From: Vibrio sp. PID17_43
GTDB lineage: Bacteria; Pseudomonadota; Gammaproteobacteria; Enterobacterales; Vibrionaceae
Direction: 5' to 3'
NCBI RefSeq assembly: GCF_002608565.1
Contig: NZ_LIXM01000008.1
Coordinates: 100,171-164,170, forward strand
Length of the DNA: 64,000 bases
Positions within the stretch are counted from its first letter, which is position 1; every line of letters begins with the position of its first letter. Position numbers and translations under genes: made by a program. Positions 60,035 to 64,000 of the stretch are shown here, one piece after another. The notes under the pieces were generated by a model. It was given only the letters and a program-made list of their open reading frames with translations. It made no database searches and was not told the origin of the DNA.

Positions 60035-60481
60035 ATGGCGACGACACGTTCTACCATGTTACAGCTGGGATATTTAGGCCTCATTCCTTTTCTGTTTAGC
60101 TTAGTACTCATCCTTACTGACACCGTATTGTTTGACTTAAACGGCCAGCAATTTTTCATCACATACAGCGCCGTTATTTTGAGCTTTTTGTCTGGCAATT
60201 TATGGGGCAACGGCATCGACCATTATTACCATCGCCTTAGTCGTAATGCATTGATACTCAGTAACCTATTCGTCTTGCTCGCTTGGGCCGCCCTATTGCA
60301 AAGCAACAAGAATCACATGGTGGCAACGCTACTCTTAGCCATTGGTTATGTCGCAGTTTGGTACGCAGAAAAACTAATAAGAAAAGTAGAGAAAGAAGTA
60401 GAGCCAAAAGGCTATCAACTAATGAGAGGAAAGCTCACTGCTGGCGTTGTGTTAATGCATGGTCTGGTATTAATTACATAA
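60035..60481 (+). CDS. DUF3429 family membrane protein
   Basis: The 148-residue protein has four to five spans, beginning LGYLGLIPFLFSLVLIL. The pattern ITYSAVILSFLSGNLWGNG is typical of DUF3429 inner-membrane proteins. A basic region (KLIRKVEKEVEPKGYQLMRGKLT) precedes the last span. The function is unknown. A weak AAGGAAG ribosome site precedes it. Confidence 0.88.
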   Translation: MATTRSTMLQLGYLGLIPFLFSLVLILTDTVLFDLNGQQFFITYSAVILSFLSGNLWGNGIDHYYHRLSRNALILSNLFVLLAWAALLQSNKNHMVATLLLAIGYVAVWYAEKLIRKVEKEVEPKGYQLMRGKLTAGVVLMHGLVLIT

Positions 60482-60515
60482 AAATGACGACCTCCGAGGT
60501 CGCCATTTTTGATTT
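60482..60515. terminator. Bidirectional terminator between the DUF3429 gene and dsbA
   Basis: AAAATGACGACCT and AGGTCGCCATTTTT form a stem with one mismatch, A-rich left and T-rich right. Confidence 0.85.
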
Positions 60516-60526
60516 TGCGTCAATGC

Positions 60527-61126
60527 TTACAGGGTAAGTAAGTAGTTCACCAACTCATTGTACTCATCGTAACTGCGGATCTCGTTCGCAAGCACAATGT
60601 ACTTGTTATTCACTAATACACCAGGTACCCCTGTCAGAGTACTCTCTTCAAATTTCTTATCGAACTGCTTTTGCATCGAGTTTACAGCAAAGCTATTGTA
60701 TGCCGCGTCAAACTTCTTCGCATCCACACCATTATCGACAAAGATCTGCTTTAGTTCGACTTCATCGCGTGGGGCTTGGCGCATTTGGTGGATCTGCGCG
60801 AACATAACCGGAACCATGCTTTTCTCAACACCTAACGACACCATCGTTGCATACGATTTTGCCATTGGCACCGCCATATCACTGCCCATAAAGGCAACGT
60901 GAACTTTCTCAAAGCTTGCATCTTCTGGTAGTGCTGATTTTAAGTTCTCCACCACTGCTTCGAATTTATAACAGTGTGGGCAGTAAAATGAGAAAAACTC
61001 CGTAACGGTGGGTTTGCTGGCTTTTTCCACATCCAAGACTTTGTAATGCTTACCTTCTTCAAATTGCGCAGCGTGAGTGGTAAATGTCAGTAAAAGAGTG
61101 CTGCATAGCGCGAGTAGTTTTTTCAT
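60527..61126 (-). CDS. dsbA: Thiol:disulfide interchange protein DsbA
   Basis: From the ATG at 61126 (AAGGAA site upstream) the product has 199 residues. It has a signal peptide (MKKLLALCSTLLLTFTTHAA) and a thioredoxin fold with an inserted helical domain. The active site is CPHC (Cys49-Cys52 of the precursor) and the cis-Pro loop is GVPGVLVNN. It forms disulfides in periplasmic proteins. A start at 61162 would place 12 residues before the signal peptide. Confidence 0.95.
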   Translation of the reverse strand: MKKLLALCSTLLLTFTTHAAQFEEGKHYKVLDVEKASKPTVTEFFSFYCPHCYKFEAVVENLKSALPEDASFEKVHVAFMGSDMAVPMAKSYATMVSLGVEKSMVPVMFAQIHQMRQAPRDEVELKQIFVDNGVDAKKFDAAYNSFAVNSMQKQFDKKFEESTLTGVPGVLVNNKYIVLANEIRSYDEYNELVNYLLTL

Positions 61127-61208
61127 GTTTGATTCCTTCTGACACACGAGTGCCATATTCACTAATTAATAAGAATCCAGCGGTACTGGAGAATGATGAA
61201 TGTGGGAA

Positions 61209-61586
61209 TCAAACAATTGGAGGGCGGTAAGTTTTATAAACCACGGCCACGGCTTTCGGCGTTGATGATTTATCGATAAGAGCAAGCTGGTGGGGCAGCA
61301 GCATCAAGTCATCATGCAACAAGTTGATAGGCATTTTAACGATACATAAAGAACTGCAGCTTGTATGAGCTTGCTGTCCTTTCTCCATCAGGTGGTCACT
61401 GTGATGCGATTCAACACAATCGCTTTTGTTCACCCTCTGGTGCTGCTGAAGATCAAATTTTTGCTCTTGAGCACACAGTGCCTCTATCTGCACCTTCGCC
61501 GCACGCACACTAGAGGCAAAACCCGTTAGCAGCATGGCTAGCAGGCAAAGCATCGTCGTCGTGAATGTGCGGTTAAAACTCAACAT
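61209..61586 (-). CDS. Secreted Cys/His-rich hypothetical protein
   Basis: The 125-residue product has a signal peptide (MLSFNRTFTTTMLCLLAMLLTGFASSVRAA). The mature part has a cluster of metal-ligand residues: CVESHHSDHLMEKGQQAHTSCSSLC. Its sequence and size resemble DUF2946-like small exported proteins, but I am not sure. It precedes dsbA by 83 nt on the same strand, so DsbA could oxidise its cysteines. The function is unknown. Confidence 0.65.
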   Translation of the reverse strand: MLSFNRTFTTTMLCLLAMLLTGFASSVRAAKVQIEALCAQEQKFDLQQHQRVNKSDCVESHHSDHLMEKGQQAHTSCSSLCIVKMPINLLHDDLMLLPHQLALIDKSSTPKAVAVVYKTYRPPIV

Positions 61587-61777
61587 ACAACATCTTCAAA
61601 ATACGGTGAGTCTTCATCATACAGAAACCGTTCTTGCTTACAAGTGAGACACTCCACAACCCATACAGAAAACGTATTCATCCGTAGTCTCCATCGAATA
61701 CCGTTCGATAAGGCTTGAAATTCCTGTGAAGCCTGAGTAATAGTTAGAACGGTTTTTGAACAAACAAGGAAGAGTTA

Positions 61778-62083
61778 ATGCTTAAAAAGAGATTCTTTAA
61801 AACGAAAGATGAAGTCGAAGTCACGTTCGAGCTAGACAAAAATCAGTGGCAATCGATTCAAATTGCAGGCGATTTTAACAACTGGCAACCAGAACCCATG
61901 AAACTCGTAAAGAAAAGTGGCCAGTTTAAATTTAAGACACGCTTGCCGAAGGAGCAAAATATTGAATTCCGTTACCTGTTTGATGACGAAGAATGGGAGA
62001 ACGATCCATACGCCGATGCTTATGTGCCTAACGGCTTTGGTAGTGACAACAGTGTCGTCTGTACCGCGGCGGAATCTTCATAA
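61778..62083 (+). CDS. CBM48/isoamylase early-set domain protein
   Basis: The 101-residue protein is a single carbohydrate-binding module of the isoamylase/AMPK-beta type: FELDKNQWQSIQIAGDFNNWQPEPMKLVKKSGQFKFKTRLPKEQNIEFRYLFDDEEWENDPYADAYVPNGFGSDNSV. It has conserved DFNNW and the Asp-Pro-Tyr-Ala-Asp turn. It has no catalytic domain and no signal peptide. It could bind glycogen in the cytoplasm. A terminator follows. Confidence 0.92.
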   Translation: MLKKRFFKTKDEVEVTFELDKNQWQSIQIAGDFNNWQPEPMKLVKKSGQFKFKTRLPKEQNIEFRYLFDDEEWENDPYADAYVPNGFGSDNSVVCTAAESS

Positions 62084-62096
62084 CATTTCATTCAAC

Positions 62097-62128
62097 CTTC
62101 TACAGGCGCATTCGTGCGCCTTTTTTAT
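62097..62128 (+). terminator. Terminator of the CBM48 gene
   Basis: AGGCGCA and TGCGCCT pair around a TTCG tetraloop, followed by TTTTTT. Confidence 0.88.
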
Positions 62129-62296
62129 GTCTATTATAAAGCAAGGTAATTCGCTATTGTTTCCAGCCAACAACAGTGTTTTAGCTAAAGTGATATATAT
62201 CAACAAATGTCATTTCCTTAATATTACCCACATTGCAGCGAAACAACTGCTTTCAAACAAAGCGATTTTCAAGCAAGAATAAAAAGGAAACAAAAG

Positions 62297-63016
62297 ATGA
62301 AAAAACTGATCGTAATTACGGGTGCAAGCTCAGGTATTGGTGAAGCTATCGCACGTCGCTTAAGCGATGAAGGCCACCCTCTTCTTCTTCTGGCTCGCCG
62401 CGTAGAACGTTTGGAAGCACTGAACTTACCAAATACACTCTGTGAGAAAGTAGACGTAACAGACAAATCTTCTTTTGAAGCCGCTATTGCGAAAGCAGAA
62501 GAGAAATTTGGACCAGCAGATGCGTTGGTGAACAACGCCGGTGTAATGTTACTTGGTCAAATTGATGCTCAGGATGCTTCAGAATGGAAGCGCATGTTTG
62601 ATGTGAATGTGCTTGGCCTGTTAAACGGCATGCAATCGGTTCTTGCTCCGATGAAAGCCCGCAATAGCGGTACGATTATCAATATCAGCTCTATCGCAGG
62701 TAAGAAAACCTTCCCAGATCACGCGGCATACTGTGGTACTAAGTTCGCGGTGCACGCTATCTCCGAAAACGTGCGTGAAGAAGTGGCGGCGTCTAACGTT
62801 CGTGTTACCACTATCGCACCGGGTGCTGTAGAAACGGAACTGCTTTCTCACACTACGTCTCAAGACATCAAAGATGGTTACGATGCATGGAAAGTAGACA
62901 TGGGCGGCGTACTTGCTGCTGATGACATTGCTCGTGCCGTTGTGTTTGCTTACCAACAACCACAGAACGTCTGTATCCGTGAAATCGCATTGGCACCGAC
63001 TAAACAACAGCCATAG
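62297..63016 (+). CDS. SDR family NAD(P)-dependent oxidoreductase
   Basis: The 239-residue classical short-chain dehydrogenase has GASSGIGEAIA (cofactor glycines), DVTDKSSF, NNAGVM, INISSIAGKKTFPDHAAYCGTKFAVHAISE (Ser-Tyr-Lys triad) and PGAVETEL. The Arg-rich LLARRVERLEAL after the second strand suggests NADP use. It resembles YdfG-like enzymes acting on small hydroxy acids. It is monocistronic. Confidence 0.94.
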   Translation: MKKLIVITGASSGIGEAIARRLSDEGHPLLLLARRVERLEALNLPNTLCEKVDVTDKSSFEAAIAKAEEKFGPADALVNNAGVMLLGQIDAQDASEWKRMFDVNVLGLLNGMQSVLAPMKARNSGTIINISSIAGKKTFPDHAAYCGTKFAVHAISENVREEVAASNVRVTTIAPGAVETELLSHTTSQDIKDGYDAWKVDMGGVLAADDIARAVVFAYQQPQNVCIREIALAPTKQQP

Positions 63017-63560
63017 TTTCACATCGCGGCCCCTGCCAACGGGCCGCTTGTCTACTCTCATTCTCGCGTCTCTGGCATTATGTTTACACTGATTAAAAAT
63101 TAGCCACACTAGCTACAATCTTGATTCATGAGCTATAAACTGTCTCAACTGCATAACATTCGTGCTTTTCCCCTGCAAATTTCACAAATATTTCACGCTC
63201 TACCCGTTACTCGTCTATTTGCAATTTAATGCCTTTTCATTTTTGGGGGCTTTGTCCCTCGAAGCCCCCGCTTTTTTAAATGGGGGGGGAGGTTAAAGGC
63301 AACACTACTTTCGTTTCCCATCACCGTGACCTACACTGCACTTTTGGTATGAAGATCATGCTCTCATGATCACTACTACGGCATACGTTCTCATCCTCAG
63401 ATGGCAGCACGCCTAGCATGCTCCCCTAGTTCCATCATTTTGCTTAGGTTTTCCGTCTGAGCCCAAGTGAATGCAAGCATAAAAATAAGATTGACTAAAA
63501 AATCAACAAAATAAAAGCTAGTAAGCATTACAAACAAAAGAATAAGGAAGTCATTCTGTC
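63017..63560 (+). other. Intergenic region with an isolated strong terminator
   Basis: No convincing protein gene is visible in this 544-nt stretch. A strong hairpin lies at 63243-63277; the rest is AT-rich, with poly-G after the terminator. The ribosome site AAGGAAG for the TRAP-type gene ends it. Confidence 0.5.
63243..63277 (+). terminator. Isolated rho-independent terminator
   Basis: TGGGGGCTT and AAGCCCCCG flank a 9-nt loop, with a T6 run on the plus strand. It lies about 230 nt after the SDR gene with no gene directly before it. Confidence 0.8.
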
Positions 63561-63908
63561 ATGCTGCCTACAAAACCGATATTACGCTCGCTACTCACCA
63601 CCGCCTGGACTCTGCCTTTGATGCTGAGTGCTTTTTCCGCTTTCGGTGCCGATAAGGTTTACCGACTTAAACTCGCAGAAACTTGGGGACCAAATACCCC
63701 GATTCTCGGCGATGCCAGCAAAAATATGGCGAAATTAGCCGAAGAGATGTCCAATGGACGCTTGGTGATTCGTATTGATTCCGCTAACAAGCACAAAGCG
63801 CCATTAGGTATTTTTGATATGGTCAAATCAGGCCAATACGATCTGGGTCACTCAAGCTCGTATTACTGGAAAGGAAAAGTGCCCAATACCCTAATGCCAG
63901 TCAGTTAA
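63561..63908 (+). pseudogene. TRAP transporter solute-binding protein (DctP family), truncated
   Basis: The first ~110 residues are a normal DctP-type start: a signal peptide (LLTTAWTLPLMLSAFSAFGA), YRLKLAETWGPNTPILGDASKNMAKLAEEMSNGRLVIRI and DMVKSGQYDLGHSSSYYWKGKVPNTL. Family members run to ~330-360 residues, but here the frame ends after four more residues (MPVS) inside a terminator hairpin. About two thirds of the protein is missing, so binding function is lost. A deletion that fused it to a foreign terminator is the simplest reading. Confidence 0.85.
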
Positions 63909-63928
63909 GCTGACTGGCTTTCTTTTTA
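63894..63928 (+). terminator. Terminator overlapping the truncated TRAP gene
   Basis: GCCAGTCAG and CTGACTGGC form a perfect 9-bp stem with a 5-nt loop and TTTCTTTTT after it. The stop codon of the truncated gene lies in the loop. Confidence 0.88.
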
Positions 63929-64000
63929 TTGGGGTATTTCTTTGCCTTTGCTTTTATTGCTCTCGGATATATCCGATCTTCTCGTTTAATGGGCAAGACA

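Overview
The window is Vibrio DNA, most likely from the Harveyi clade (V. harveyi, V. campbellii, V. parahaemolyticus, V. alginolyticus). The evidence is a complete luxPQ pair, a Qrr quorum-sensing small RNA, a VemP-SecDF2 module and a napFDABC operon without napGH. Co-location of nap, pha, secDF2 and luxPQ resembles what I recall of chromosome II in this clade, but the species cannot be fixed from the sequence alone.

Layout. 1-4.7 kb: the tail of a chemotaxis receptor, then an RND efflux pump with its adaptor. 5-8.3 kb: dCMP deaminase, peptidase T, a lipoprotein and a 57-residue protein. 8.3-15.5 kb: the nitrate sensor pair narQ-narP facing the periplasmic nitrate reductase operon napFDABC, which ends in a 44-residue membrane peptide. 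15.7-19.9 kb: the polyhydroxybutyrate operon phaB-phaA-phaP-phaC. 20.5-21.2 kb: a group II intron remnant without a reverse transcriptase, lying directly behind the secDF terminator. 21.2-24.6 kb: vemP-secD-secF, an arrest-peptide-controlled second SecDF. 26.7-30.4 kb: luxP-luxQ, with a solitary Tn5/IS50-like end just downstream. 30.7-40.8 kb: housekeeping and transport genes (GIY-YIG, YceH, YeeX, MATE, Gfo/Idh, a long GAPDH, LysE, an Lrp-type regulator and a YjeH-type exporter). 40.9-42.3 kb: a small accessory islet with a broken ISL3-type transposase and an orphan glycine-zipper protein. 42.3-47.3 kb: a second RND pump divergent from a TetR regulator. 47.3-48.0 kb: two divergent genes that both lost their 5' halves. 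48-53.6 kb: AraC regulator, YiaW/YiaV-like pair, ABC1 kinase and MgtE. 53.67-53.77 kb: a Qrr sRNA with a sigma-54 promoter. 54.3-56.8 kb: codBA. 57.3-64 kb: an interrupted acyltransferase, an alpha/beta hydrolase, FMN riboswitch plus ribB, DsbA, a CBM48 protein, an SDR and a truncated TRAP binding protein that runs into a terminator.

How the genes work together. LuxP/LuxQ senses AI-2 and feeds phosphate through LuxU to LuxO, which with sigma-54 activates qrr, so both an input and an output of the quorum circuit lie within 25 kb. VemP couples translation arrest to export capacity and thereby controls SecDF2. NarQ/NarP should control napF, where I see candidate FNR and NarP sites. FMN controls ribB through an RFN element.

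The region also records decay: an intron remnant, two IS relics and four truncated or interrupted genes.
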